DNA of 64,000 nucleotides, taken from Oscillospiraceae bacterium. Its GTDB lineage: Bacteria; Bacillota; Clostridia; Oscillospirales; Acutalibacteraceae. The DNA is taken from assembly GCA_003538135.1 (NCBI GenBank), contig DPOR01000002.1, positions 25,413-89,412 on the forward strand, written 5' to 3'. The notes under the pieces were generated by a model that was not told the origin of the DNA, searched no databases, and saw only the letters and a list, made by a program, of their open reading frames with translations. Shown piece by piece: positions 25,728 through 33,471 of the stretch. A program made the position numbers and the translations under genes. Each line of letters opens with the position of its first letter. Position 1 is the first letter of the stretch.

Positions 25728-25994
25728 ATGAAGATAACAAGAAAAAACAGCTCCACGCTCGCCGTTGACATCCACGGTATGCGTGAGCGCGAGGCGAAAT
25801 TTCGGCTCGAAGCGCTGATAGAAAACGGCTCTGCGGATATAACGCGGCTTGAAATAGTCCACGGCTTCAACAGCGGCACCGTTTTGCAGTCCCTGGTGAG
25901 AAACGGGCTTGAGTCAAGCAGAATAAAGGAAATTCGCCCGGGCGACAATTCCGGGCAGACAATAATATTATTAAGACAGGGGAAAAAGCAATGA
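25728..25994 (+). CDS. Stand-alone Smr-domain protein
   Basis: 88 residues comprising little more than one Smr (MutS2 C-terminal) domain: VDIHGMREREAKFRLEALI corresponds to the DLHG motif with Ile in place of Leu, and EIVHGFNSGTVLQ to the conserved HGxGxG-type loop. Smr domains nick or bind nucleic acids, often mRNA on stalled ribosomes. ATG 25728 follows AAGCGGAG. The stop overlaps the start of the phosphodiesterase gene by 4 bases, so the two are co-translated, although no functional link is obvious. Confidence 0.82.
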   Translation: MKITRKNSSTLAVDIHGMREREAKFRLEALIENGSADITRLEIVHGFNSGTVLQSLVRNGLESSRIKEIRPGDNSGQTIILLRQGKKQ

Positions 25995-26851
25995 AAAAGA
26001 AAAAGAAGATACTCATTTGCGTGCTCTGCGTTGTCGCGGCTGTTTGCGTAGCGGGCGGGCTGTTTGCGAAGCTCCGCACGAAGAAAATTCGCCCGAAGGA
26101 CACCGTCTCGATAAAGAGCATAAGCGCTGTAAACATCAACGAAATCACGCTCACGGCACACAGGGGCTTGAGCGCCATAGAGCCGGAGAACACTCTGCCC
26201 GCCTTCAAGGCGGCGTGCGAGGCAAAATACAACTATGTCGAGTTCGATATCGAGCCGACCTCGGACGGCAAGTGGATAGTCATGCACGACGATGACCTGA
26301 GGCGCACCACGAACGGACACGGCAAGATAACCGAGCGTACCCTTGCGGAGGTGAGCGCGCTGAAAATAGACAACGGCGCGAACATAGAAAACTACACCGA
26401 TCTCAGGGTTCCCACGTTTGAGGAGACCATGGCTCTGCTCGACAGATACTACCCGAACACGAAGCCGATGATAGAGATAAAGAGCATAGGCAAGAATAAT
26501 CTTGACTCGCTCATTGAGTTTTTTAAGGACTACGCCGCGAGGGGCAGGAGCACGATCGTTATCTCGTTTGACAAGGATATAATCGACACATTATATAAGG
26601 AGTGCCCCGAGCAGACCTATTGGCTGCTGACAAGCGAGCTTTCGGACGAGGCCGTTGACTTTTGCAAAAATCACGGCAATATGCGCGCGGCCTTCAACGG
26701 CAACAACGCGAAGAACACCGACAGCGTGATAAACGCCGCCATTGACGCGGGCATCCCGCTCGCCGCATGGACAGTTGACTCGCCGGACACTCTGAAGAAC
26801 CTCTACGACCTCGGAGTAAGATATTTTACAACAAATTGTATCACGCCTTAA
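25991..26851 (+). CDS. Membrane-anchored glycerophosphodiester phosphodiesterase
   Basis: 286 residues. A single N-terminal hydrophobic segment (ILICVLCVVAAVCVAGGLF) after a Lys-rich start anchors or exports the protein. The GDPD TIM barrel starts near residue 54: LTAHRGLSAIEPENT (catalytic His), YVEFDIEPTSDG (metal-binding Glu/Asp) and IVMHDDDLRRTTNG (second His), then a conserved Lys in MIEIKS. It hydrolyses glycerophosphodiesters to glycerol-3-phosphate plus an alcohol, probably at the cell surface. Overlaps the upstream Smr gene (ATGA). The PerR-like promoter begins immediately after its stop. Confidence 0.92.
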   Translation: MKKKKKILICVLCVVAAVCVAGGLFAKLRTKKIRPKDTVSIKSISAVNINEITLTAHRGLSAIEPENTLPAFKAACEAKYNYVEFDIEPTSDGKWIVMHDDDLRRTTNGHGKITERTLAEVSALKIDNGANIENYTDLRVPTFEETMALLDRYYPNTKPMIEIKSIGKNNLDSLIEFFKDYAARGRSTIVISFDKDIIDTLYKECPEQTYWLLTSELSDEAVDFCKNHGNMRAAFNGNNAKNTDSVINAAIDAGIPLAAWTVDSPDTLKNLYDLGVRYFTTNCITP

Positions 26852-26870
26852 AAAATTTTTCAAAAAAGTG

Positions 26871-26918
26871 TTGACAATCATAAAAAGTATGATATACTAA
26901 TAACAGTAATCATTACTG
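26871..26918 (+). promoter_or_regulatory. Promoter and 7-1-7 Fur/PerR box of the perR-rubrerythrin unit
   Basis: TTGACA (26871-26876), a 16-bp spacer and TATACT (26893-26898). Five bases after the -10 lies a perfect 7-1-7 inverted repeat, CAGTAAT-C-ATTACTG (26904-26918), the architecture bound by Fur/PerR-type regulators. Its position over the start site predicts repression by the downstream gene product. Confidence 0.75.
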
Positions 26919-26940
26919 ATTATGAATTGAGGTAAGCTAA

Positions 26941-27342
26941 ATGAGATATTCGTCACAGCGTGATACTGTTCTGAAAATCGTCAAAGCGGCGCACGATCAC
27001 CCGACCGCGGACATAATATATTCGCGCGTTCGCGCCGAGCTGCCGAAGATAAGCCTCGGCACGGTCTACCGCAATTTAAGCCTGCTCAGCGACATGGGGC
27101 TGATAACGACGCTCGAGACGCTTGACAAGAGCATACACTATGACGGCAACACCGATTCTCACAGCCACTTCATCTGCGAGCGATGCTCAAGGATAATCGA
27201 TTTGGGAGTCGAACGAGGTCTGCCCGAGGACATTTTACAGCTGGGGCTTCTCGTGCGGCACAAAAAGATTATCTATTACGGACTCTGTCCCGACTGTCAG
27301 CAAAACACGGCCGAGCTCGGCGACGCCGGAGTTTTACAATAA
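26941..27342 (+). CDS. Fur-family transcriptional regulator, PerR-like
   Basis: 133 residues. N-terminal winged helix (SQRDTVLKIVKAAHDHPTAD, ISLGTVYRNLSLLSDMGLI) followed by the dimerisation/metal domain with HYDGNTDSHSHFICERC and GLCPDCQ, giving the two CxxC pairs of the structural zinc site and His ligands for the regulatory metal. Adjacent to a rubrerythrin gene and preceded by a Fur/PerR-type palindrome, it most likely senses peroxide and represses this unit, including itself. Specificity (PerR against Fur or Zur) is inferred from context. GAGG lies upstream of ATG 26941. Confidence 0.87.
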   Translation: MRYSSQRDTVLKIVKAAHDHPTADIIYSRVRAELPKISLGTVYRNLSLLSDMGLITTLETLDKSIHYDGNTDSHSHFICERCSRIIDLGVERGLPEDILQLGLLVRHKKIIYYGLCPDCQQNTAELGDAGVLQ

Positions 27343-27382
27343 AACAAAACAAAAATCTTAAAAAAGAAAAGGAGAAATTACT

Positions 27383-27931
27383 ATGAAATTCGTATGTCCC
27401 GTTTGCGGTTATGTTTATGAAGGCGATTCTGTTCCGGAGGGCTTCAAGTGCCCCCTCTGCGGAGCTGACGGCTCCAAGTTTATCAAGCAGGACGAAGGCA
27501 TGACCTGGGCCTCCGAGCACGTTGTCGGCGTTGCAAAGGACGTCGATCCCGAGATCCTTCAGGGTCTCAGAGACAACTTCGCGGGCGAGTGCAGCGAGGT
27601 CGGTATGTATCTTGCAATGGCAAGAGTCGCTCACAGAGAGGGTTATCCCGAGATAGGCCTCTACTGGGAGAAGGCGGCCTACGAAGAGGCCGAGCACGCC
27701 GCAAAGTTTGCCGAGCTTCTCGGCGAGGTCGTTACAGACTCTACAAAGAAGAACCTCGAGATGAGAGTTGAGGCAGAGAACGGCGCTACCCTCGGCAAGA
27801 CAAAGCTCGCAAAGCTTGCAAAGGAGAAGGGTCTTGACGCTATCCACGACACCGTCCACGAGATGGCTCGTGACGAGGCGAGACACGGCAAGGCATTTGC
27901 CGGACTTCTCAAGAGATACTTCGGAAAGTAA
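27383..27931 (+). CDS. Rubrerythrin with N-terminal rubredoxin domain (reverse type)
   Basis: 182 residues. Domain order is the reverse of classical rubrerythrin: an N-terminal rubredoxin-like FeS4 site ([10 protein letters not shown] and CPLCGADG, about residues 5-30) followed by a ferritin-like four-helix domain with diiron ligands in [21 protein letters not shown] and [12 protein letters not shown]. Such proteins are terminal NADH-dependent peroxidases in Clostridia. Forty bases after the perR-like gene with AAAGGAG before ATG, so probably one PerR-controlled transcript. Ends at a strong terminator. Confidence 0.95.
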   Translation: MKFVCPVCGYVYEGDSVPEGFKCPLCGADGSKFIKQDEGMTWASEHVVGVAKDVDPEILQGLRDNFAGECSEVGMYLAMARVAHREGYPEIGLYWEKAAYEEAEHAAKFAELLGEVVTDSTKKNLEMRVEAENGATLGKTKLAKLAKEKGLDAIHDTVHEMARDEARHGKAFAGLLKRYFGK

Positions 27932-27944
27932 TATTCGGCTCCTT

Positions 27945-27985
27945 CGCGGCGCACATCAAGCGGTGTGCGCCGCGATATTTTTTTA
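27945..27985 (+). terminator. Rubrerythrin terminator
   Basis: CGCGGCGCACA (27945-27955) and TGTGCGCCGCG (27964-27974) form a perfect 11-bp stem followed by ATATTTTTTTAT. Confidence 0.85.
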
Positions 27986-28059
27986 TAATCTCCTCCGCAC
28001 TTGAAACCTCGGGCGCAATGTGCTACGATAACTCAAACATCAGGAATTGAGGCAAAAAG

Positions 28060-28884
28060 ATGAAGGTAACCTGCGAATACTGCGACTCGGTGGTCGACGC
28101 CGAAAATAATGATACCTGCCCGAATTGCGGCGCGCCGTTGGCGAACAGCAGAAAGGCCAGAGAGGCGGAGCTGAACGAGGAAAGGCTCAAAAAAGAGGCC
28201 GAGGAGCGCGAGGAACGCAAGAGGCAGCAAAAGCTCGAGCAGGAGCGCATAGAGGCGGAGCGCGGCAAAATGATTCTCGACGCCGTGACAAATCTCTCCG
28301 GGCGCGCACACTCGGCAAAAAATTCCCGAGCTTTAAAGGCGGGGTGCTTTGTTCCGATATTAATCGCTGCGCTGATAATAATACTTTTCGTTGTATTTTC
28401 AATAATCCGCAATACCTCCGGCGGCAGCTTCGGCAGTCTGTTTCCTAACATTTCCGACGCGGAGTTCTCACAGGACGAAGAGGAAGAGACTGAATCAATC
28501 CCCGAAAAAGTCGAAGTCAATTTCGGCGAAAAGGCGGTCACTCCCATGTATACTGTCCTGTGCGACGATATAAAGGAGGTTGACAGCTACCCGTGGACCG
28601 TGCAGAAGGGCTACAGATACGTTGCGGTGCATCTCGTGCTGACAAATAACCTCGACTATGAAGAGAGCCTCAACGAAAAGGCCGATTTCGTGGTAAACGG
28701 CATAGCGCAGGACAGCCGCTTTCTCTCCGGCTACAAGCGCATATCCTCGTCTCCCGTAACGGCGGGACTCTCTGTGGACGGTTATCTCATCTTCGAGATA
28801 CCGACAGATGTAAAAACCGCTCAGCTCAAATACGGCGACTATGTGACTATAAACATAAAGCCCTCGGATATCAAGGGAAAATAA
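28060..28884 (+). CDS. Zinc-ribbon, single-TM protein with DUF4352-like domain
   Basis: 274 residues. N-terminal zinc ribbon (CEYCDSVV ... CPNCGAPL), a long charged coiled-coil-like stretch (residues about 35-75, Glu/Arg/Lys-rich), a transmembrane segment near 105-125 (PILIAALIIILFVVFSII), then an extracytoplasmic domain with VTPMYTVLCDDIKEV, YRYVAVHLVLTN and VDGYLIFEIPTDVKTAQLKY, the pattern of DUF4352 immunoglobulin-like domains. Topology: ribbon inside, DUF4352 outside. Function unknown. Single gene ending in a terminator shared with the convergent regulator. Confidence 0.8.
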   Translation: MKVTCEYCDSVVDAENNDTCPNCGAPLANSRKAREAELNEERLKKEAEEREERKRQQKLEQERIEAERGKMILDAVTNLSGRAHSAKNSRALKAGCFVPILIAALIIILFVVFSIIRNTSGGSFGSLFPNISDAEFSQDEEEETESIPEKVEVNFGEKAVTPMYTVLCDDIKEVDSYPWTVQKGYRYVAVHLVLTNNLDYEESLNEKADFVVNGIAQDSRFLSGYKRISSSPVTAGLSVDGYLIFEIPTDVKTAQLKYGDYVTINIKPSDIKGK

Positions 28885-28887
28885 AAG

Positions 28888-28922
28888 CAGGCTCGGTGTT
28901 CGCACATCGAGCCTGTTATTTA
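28888..28922. terminator. Terminator after the DUF4352 gene
   Basis: CAGGCTCG (28888-28895) and CGAGCCTG (28908-28915) form a stem followed by TTATTTAT; it also overlaps the end of the convergent HTH gene. Confidence 0.7.
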
Positions 28923-29131
28923 TACGGTCTTGTCTCGTTTGTCATACCGAGAATGTAGTCGGTCGAGGTATTGTAGAGCCGCGCAAGCGAGATTACAAAC
29001 CGAGTCGGTATCTCGCGTTTTCCTGTTTCATAGTTGCTGTATACCCGCTGATCGATTCCGAGAAAAGCGGCAACCTCTTTTTGAACCATATCGTGATCTT
29101 CGCGCAGATCTCTTAATCGCGGATAATACAA
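28916..29131 (-). CDS. Small XRE-family HTH regulator
   Basis: 71 residues, essentially a single Cro/C1-type helix-turn-helix: LREDHDMVQKEVAAFLGID, QRVYSNYETGKREIP and FVISLARLYNTSTDYILG are the conserved blocks. I prefer the TTG at 29129-29131, eight bases after GGAGG; the upstream GTG at 29140 overlaps that site. No partner domain is present, so it is probably a DNA-binding regulator of its own or neighbouring genes. Two ACCGGT sites 11 bp apart lie just upstream of its likely promoter. Confidence 0.85.
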   Translation of the reverse strand: MYYPRLRDLREDHDMVQKEVAAFLGIDQRVYSNYETGKREIPTRFVISLARLYNTSTDYILGMTNETRPYK

Positions 29132-29182
29132 GAGCCTCACCTCCGCCGATTATAATAGCATATATTTTACCGCTATTCAATA

Positions 29183-29199
29183 ACCGGTCATTAACCGGT
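29183..29199. promoter_or_regulatory. Tandem ACCGGT sites upstream of the HTH gene
   Basis: Two identical blocks TAACCGGTCATT follow each other, placing two ACCGGT palindromes at 29183-29188 and 29194-29199, exactly 11 bp apart. They lie just upstream of a minus-strand TTGAAT/17/TATTAT promoter-like sequence for the HTH gene and overlap the end of yqfD by one base. An operator is plausible. Confidence 0.5.
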
Positions 29200-30368
29200 C
29201 ATTCCCCCGCCTCTATTCTTCTCTCCTCGCCGATATTTTGCAGGCAGCCGTATTCGCTCGAAAATATCGCGCGACCGTTTGAGCGGCGCTCTTTGGTCGT
29301 GCGGCTCATTGTCAGCATATCGCGCAGGCCGTCCGCGGCTTTATAAAAATGCGCTTCGAGCGCAATGAGGTCGGCGAGGTCATCCGCCGCCGCGTCCGCG
29401 GGCTCGAAAATATATTTTCGCTCGGCTCTTATGCCGATGGGGAGCTTCACTCCGCCGAGAGTCAGGAATCTGTCCTCCGTAAAATCCGCGTCCGTCTGCG
29501 CCCCGAGCGGCACCTTCAAAGAGAAAAACAGGAGCGTATAGCGCGATTTTATTTCGCTTATTTTTCTCGACGGCAGCGGGCGGGATTCGGTCGAAAAGGC
29601 GTGCTTTGTCAGTGCAGTGACATAACCCGAGGCGCGGCGCAGGCTCATTCCGCCGTCGCGGTTTTCGACTATTCCGCTGATTACCGTGTCGCCCTTTAAA
29701 ACGGCGGAGTTTTGCTCCTGCACGGCAGTGCCGCCGAAAACCTCGAGGGTCTGTATCTGCCCGTCCTCCGCTGCGACTATATCGCACGGTGAGTCGTTTT
29801 TTTTAACCGTCCTGCCCACGCCCTCGCGCACGTCTATAATCGCCGAGCAGCCGCTTATATTGACCGACAGCCACGAAACCTCCGGCAGCGCGGACATCGC
29901 CTCCTCCGCTGCAGAGTGCGTGTCTATTTGCTTTTTTCTCATCCCCGGGCAGACGCCGAGGCGACCGACCGCCTCAATTATATCCTCCTGCGGCACAGTC
30001 TCGCAGCCCGTAACGCTTACGGTCCATATCCGACCGGAGAGCGCCGCCGTTATCAGAACAAAGCACAGCGCGCCGACGGCGAGCCCCGCATGGACGCGGT
30101 TTTTAAACAGCCAAAACGGAAGCCCGCTCTTTTTGACCGTTTTCATTCGCATTCCCGCTTTTTTGGCACAGCGGCGCATCTTTTTGTAGCCCTCGGGCGT
30201 GGTTCGCATGAAAACCGTGCCGTTTGTGCAGCAGACATCCCAATACGGAATATTCCCGCGCGAACAGAGATTCAGAAATCGCTCCGGGAAGCCACCGCTC
30301 GCTTTCACCCCGACATATCCGCGCAGAAAATTAAACAAATCGGAAATATCCCCGCCCCCTATCCGCAA
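29199..30368 (-). CDS. yqfD: Sporulation protein YqfD
   Basis: 389 residues. Sporulation membrane protein conserved in endospore formers. The N-terminal domain (NFLRGYVGVKASGGFPERFLNLC) is followed by a transmembrane segment near 90-110 (AGLAVGALCFVLITAALSG) and an extracytoplasmic FtsQ/POTRA-like part (IWTVSVTGCETVPQEDIIEAVGRLGVCPGM) with a long beta-rich C-terminal domain. TTG start at 30366-30368 lies inside the end of yqfC (10-bp overlap), the conserved yqfC-yqfD order. Probably transcribed in the mother cell by sigma-E, as known in Bacillus. Confidence 0.92.
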   Translation of the reverse strand: MRIGGGDISDLFNFLRGYVGVKASGGFPERFLNLCSRGNIPYWDVCCTNGTVFMRTTPEGYKKMRRCAKKAGMRMKTVKKSGLPFWLFKNRVHAGLAVGALCFVLITAALSGRIWTVSVTGCETVPQEDIIEAVGRLGVCPGMRKKQIDTHSAAEEAMSALPEVSWLSVNISGCSAIIDVREGVGRTVKKNDSPCDIVAAEDGQIQTLEVFGGTAVQEQNSAVLKGDTVISGIVENRDGGMSLRRASGYVTALTKHAFSTESRPLPSRKISEIKSRYTLLFFSLKVPLGAQTDADFTEDRFLTLGGVKLPIGIRAERKYIFEPADAAADDLADLIALEAHFYKAADGLRDMLTMSRTTKERRSNGRAIFSSEYGCLQNIGEERRIEAGE

Positions 30369-30652
30369 AAGCGCACATTCTCTATATCCCCGCGTATGAC
30401 CGCCTGACCGAGGTCGAAAACGTCTATACTCAGTCCCTTTCCGCAGAACACTATCTCTTCTTTTCCGGCGCTCAGGCGTATTCGCTCCCCGTCATATTCG
30501 AGCACGCCGCAGAGCCCGTCTATGCTCGCCTCCCGCCTGCCGAAAAATTCAATATGCACCTGCGGATATTTTTTTCCTGCGTCGAGCGCGTTTATCTTTT
30601 TTATCAGCTCGGCCGCCGAGTATATTTTTCGGCTGTCCCTGCGTTTCGGCAT
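30359..30652 (-). CDS. yqfC: Sporulation protein YqfC (YabP/YqfC family)
   Basis: 97 residues. The conserved YabP/YqfC pattern is visible: YPQVHIEFFGRREASIDGLCGVLEYDG, then IRLSAGKEEIVFCGKGLSIDVF. ATG at 30650-30652 is favoured because GAGGG lies six bases upstream; the ATG two codons earlier is too close to it. It overlaps yqfD by 10 bases, implying coupled translation, and is divergent from ylbJ, giving a local sporulation cluster. Confidence 0.9.
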   Translation of the reverse strand: MPKRRDSRKIYSAAELIKKINALDAGKKYPQVHIEFFGRREASIDGLCGVLEYDGERIRLSAGKEEIVFCGKGLSIDVFDLGQAVIRGDIENVRFCG

Positions 30653-30674
30653 GAGCATCCCTCTTTTCTCAAAT

Positions 30675-30682
30675 AATGTATG
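30675..30682 (-). promoter_or_regulatory. Possible sigma-E -10 element for yqfCD
   Basis: CATACATT on the minus strand matches the sigma-E/sigma-K type -10 CATACANT and lies about 23 bases before the yqfC start. The -35 is not convincing, so this remains tentative. Confidence 0.4.
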
Positions 30683-30739
30683 CTCCCCCGGCAATAAAAA
30701 GAACGGCGCGTGAATATCAATATGTCGGAGGGTGATGAC

Positions 30740-31804
30740 ATGAGAGAGTATTTCAAAAAGGCGCTGCGCCGCCTGCCGCTTCTTTTCGCCGCCTTGTGCG
30801 CCGCCGCATTAATTGTCGCCCTGCCGTCGGTGAGCGCGGCGGGCGTCAAAAAAGGGCTTTTAGTCTGCGCGTCGAGCGCAGTGCCGTCGCTCTATCCGTT
30901 CTGCGTGCTCTCCGCGTTCTTCGTGCGCTCGGGGCTTTGCGGCTATCTCGGGAAGCTTCTCGAGAAGCCCGTGCGTATTTTATTCAATCTCCCGGGAAGC
31001 GCGGGCGCGACTGCGTGCATGAGCTTTGTCGCGGGCTACCCCGTAGGCGCGGGAATGACCGCCGCGCTTTTCGAGCAGGGGCGAATCTCGCAGGCCGACG
31101 CGCAGAGGATGACCCTGTTCTGCGTCAACGCCGGTCCCGCGTTCGTTATAGGCGGAGTGGGCGCGGGTATGCTCGGGAGCGCTCGGGCGGGAGCCGTAAT
31201 TTTTTCGTCGCTGACTCTCGCAAGCCTCACGCTCGGCTTGCTGACAAGGTTTATCCCCCGCGAAAGCGGCACAGAGTTCTCCGTCCCCGCCTCAGACTTC
31301 TCCCCTCTCTCGCGGGCGCTGCCCGAGGCCGTTACAGAGGGGACGAAAAATATGATTTCAATTTGCGCGTGGATAGTCATCTTTTCCTGCGTCTCGGGAT
31401 ATATCCCCCTGCTGCGCCTTCCCGATTGGGCGGGGCTGCTGCTGAGCTGCACGCTCGAGGTCACGGGCGGATGCGCGTCGGCAGCCGGAATATTCAATCT
31501 CCCCGCCATAGCCGCCGTGCTCGGCTGGGGCGGAGTTAGCGTACACTGCCAGATAATGCGGCACATAAAGACCTGCAAAACTCCGCTTTCTTATTTCTTC
31601 TGCGCGCGTCTCGTCTGCGCCGCCCTCTCGGCACTTTTCTGCGAGGGTCTGCTGCGCGTGTTTCCGTGTCCCGTCAACGCCGTCGCGATAGGCTCGGTCG
31701 GCGCGCCGCAGCTGTTCTCGTTTTCCGCGCCCGCGGCTGCCGCCATGCTTTTGAGCGGAGCCATGCTGATATTGGAGCTTGATACAAACGAGAAAAAGTG
31801 TTAG
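30740..31804 (+). CDS. ylbJ: Sporulation integral membrane protein YlbJ
   Basis: 354 residues with about eight membrane segments and nucleoside-recognition (Gate) repeats. Signature regions: GLLVCASSAVPSLYPFCVLS, CMSFVAGYPVGAGMTAALFE and CVNAGPAFVIGGVGAGMLGS; the second half repeats the pattern (SICAWIVIFSCVSGYIPLL). YlbJ is required for normal spore development in Bacillus and is retained in Clostridia. ATG at 30740 is preceded by GGAGGG. Divergent from yqfC with less than 90 bases between starts, suggesting co-regulation in sporulation. Confidence 0.9.
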   Translation: MREYFKKALRRLPLLFAALCAAALIVALPSVSAAGVKKGLLVCASSAVPSLYPFCVLSAFFVRSGLCGYLGKLLEKPVRILFNLPGSAGATACMSFVAGYPVGAGMTAALFEQGRISQADAQRMTLFCVNAGPAFVIGGVGAGMLGSARAGAVIFSSLTLASLTLGLLTRFIPRESGTEFSVPASDFSPLSRALPEAVTEGTKNMISICAWIVIFSCVSGYIPLLRLPDWAGLLLSCTLEVTGGCASAAGIFNLPAIAAVLGWGGVSVHCQIMRHIKTCKTPLSYFFCARLVCAALSALFCEGLLRVFPCPVNAVAIGSVGAPQLFSFSAPAAAAMLLSGAMLILELDTNEKKC

Positions 31805-31835
31805 AATAATAAAAAAAGCATTTAGGATGATAATT

Positions 31836-32054
31836 TTGAAAAGTAAGCTGCTCAACAAAAAGAGCATACCGCCCGCGTGCGAATACTGCTCGCGCGGAAA
31901 CTGCGCGCCGGACGGCAAGACCGTCCTCTGCCCGAAAAAGGGCGTTATGCAGAAAAGTTCGAGTTGTTCCGCGTTTCGATATGACCCGCTCAAGCGCAAG
32001 CCTAAGCTGCCCGTTGAGCTGCCGAAGTTCGACGCGAGCGATTTCGAGCTGTAA
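31836..32054 (+). CDS. Small Cys-rich protein of unknown function
   Basis: 72 residues starting at TTG 31836, eight bases after AGGA. Four cysteines are arranged as ACEYCSRGNC and VLCPKKG, with another in SSCSAFRYDPLKRKPK; this looks like a small metal-binding knuckle, followed by a basic RYDPLKRKPKLP and an acidic tail FDASDFEL. I believe similar short proteins are common in Clostridia, but I cannot name a function. Thirty bases after ylbJ, so perhaps part of that transcript. The last ten bases (CGAGCTGTAA) are repeated in tandem right after the stop. Confidence 0.7.
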   Translation: MKSKLLNKKSIPPACEYCSRGNCAPDGKTVLCPKKGVMQKSSSCSAFRYDPLKRKPKLPVELPKFDASDFEL

Positions 32055-32090
32055 CGAGCTGTAATTCGGTATATTTTTTATTGCCGCTTA

Positions 32091-32119
32091 TTGATTTAAC
32101 GGCGGGAATAATGTAAAAT
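32091..32119 (+). promoter_or_regulatory. Promoter of the alcohol dehydrogenase gene
   Basis: TTGATT (32091-32096), 17-bp spacer, TAAAAT (32114-32119), about 57 bases before the start. A CACCGG direct repeat lies at the transcript start region and could be an operator. Confidence 0.55.
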
Positions 32120-32175
32120 ATTTGTATTGTGCACCGGTACAGCACCGGCATTATTAAACAAAGGGTGATATAAAA

Positions 32176-33381
32176 ATGTCAATCAAGCACATGTACTACA
32201 GGCTTTATCAGGGCGTTTTCAGAGTCGCTGTCAATTTTCTCGACTGGACTCCGCCTAAGATAATCTCCGGCCCCGGCTCCGTCAAGAAGCTGCCGCAGGT
32301 CATCAAGGAGAAGGGCCTGAAGAAGATGATGATCGTCACCGATAAGGGTCTCACCGGACTCAACCTGCTCGACGGCCTCTATGAGGGTCTCAAGGCGGAC
32401 GGTATCGATTACATCGTCTACGACAAGACCCAGCCCAACCCCTCGATAGACAATATCGAAGAAGTCCGCAAGCTCTATCTTGACAACGGCTGCCAGGGCT
32501 TCATCGCTTTCGGCGGCGGTTCTCCGATGGACTGCGCCAAGGGTGCGGCCGCAAGAGTCGTCTGCCCCAATAAGACCGTTCAGAAGATGCGCGGTCAGCT
32601 CAAGGTTCGCAAGAAGCTGCCTCCGTTCTTCGCAGTTCCCACCACAGCCGGCACCGGCTCCGAGACCACTCTCGCCGCCGTCGTTACCGACACCAAAACC
32701 CACGAGAAGTATGCGCTCAACGATCCCGTGCTCCGTCCGAAGTACGCAGTCCTCGATCCCGAGCTCACCGTCGGTCTTCCTCCCCACATTACCTCGACCA
32801 CCGGTATGGACGCTCTGACCCACGCGGTTGAAGCATACATAGGTCACTCCAACACCAAGGAGACCTCCGCAAAGGCGGAAGAGGCTACCAAGCTCATCTT
32901 CGAAAACCTCGAAGAGGCTTATAAGAACGGCAAGGATATCCACGCAAGAGAGCAGATGCTCCTCGCCTCGCACTATGCCGGAATTGCGTTCACGAGAGCT
33001 TACGTCGGCAACGTCCACGCAATAGCTCATAACCTCGGCGGATTCTACGGCGTGCCGCACGGACTTGCAAACGCCATCATTCTGCCCTATGTTCTTGATT
33101 TCTACGGCGACACCGCCTATGAGCGCCTTGCAAGACTCTGCGAGTGCGCGGGCGTAGCCAAGGCCGGTCAGTCCGACGAGCAGAAGGCTCTCGACTTCAT
33201 TCAGGCTATCAGAGACATGAACGCCGGAATGAACATCCCCGACAAGATCGACAAGATTCAGGAGAAGGATATCGAAACCATAGCAAAGCGCGCGTGCAAG
33301 GAGGCCAACCCCCTCTATCCCGTGCCGAGAATCATGGATCTCGACGACTGCATAGCGATAATCCATCGCCTCATGCCCTGA
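32176..33381 (+). CDS. Iron-containing alcohol dehydrogenase
   Basis: 401 residues. Group III (Fe-ADH) fold: NAD-binding half with IISGPGSVKKLPQVI, AFGGGSPMDCAKGAA (GGGSxxD), then TTAGTGSETT; metal-binding half with GMDALTHAVEAY (Asp and first His) and HNLGGFYGVPHG (two further His). It likely reduces an aldehyde to an alcohol (butanol or 1,3-propanediol type) during fermentation. An N-terminal extension of about 20 residues precedes the core. AAAGGGTGA before ATG 32176. It has its own promoter and terminator. Confidence 0.93.
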   Translation: MSIKHMYYRLYQGVFRVAVNFLDWTPPKIISGPGSVKKLPQVIKEKGLKKMMIVTDKGLTGLNLLDGLYEGLKADGIDYIVYDKTQPNPSIDNIEEVRKLYLDNGCQGFIAFGGGSPMDCAKGAAARVVCPNKTVQKMRGQLKVRKKLPPFFAVPTTAGTGSETTLAAVVTDTKTHEKYALNDPVLRPKYAVLDPELTVGLPPHITSTTGMDALTHAVEAYIGHSNTKETSAKAEEATKLIFENLEEAYKNGKDIHAREQMLLASHYAGIAFTRAYVGNVHAIAHNLGGFYGVPHGLANAIILPYVLDFYGDTAYERLARLCECAGVAKAGQSDEQKALDFIQAIRDMNAGMNIPDKIDKIQEKDIETIAKRACKEANPLYPVPRIMDLDDCIAIIHRLMP

Positions 33382-33397
33382 CGGTTAAACACACGAC

Positions 33398-33430
33398 GAG
33401 CCGGAAGAAAATCTTCCGGCTCGTTTTTTA
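33398..33430 (+). terminator. Alcohol dehydrogenase terminator
   Basis: GAGCCGGAAG (33398-33407) and CTTCCGGCTC (33413-33422) form a perfect stem followed by GTTTTTTAT. Confidence 0.85.
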
Positions 33431-33440
33431 TGCAAAATAA

Positions 33441-33468
33441 AAAGAGCCGAACAGGCGCTCGGCTCTTT
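33441..33468. terminator. Terminator of the CNNM/HlyC gene
   Basis: AAAGAGCCGA and TCGGCTCTTT pair around a short loop; on the minus strand it is followed by TTTATTTTGC. Confidence 0.75.
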
Positions 33469-33471
33469 TGC

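Noticed and set aside
32045..32064. Tandem repeat of CGAGCTGTAA at the end of the small Cys-rich gene
   Set aside because: A 10-bp duplication of the stop-codon region is probably slippage; no functional implication visible.
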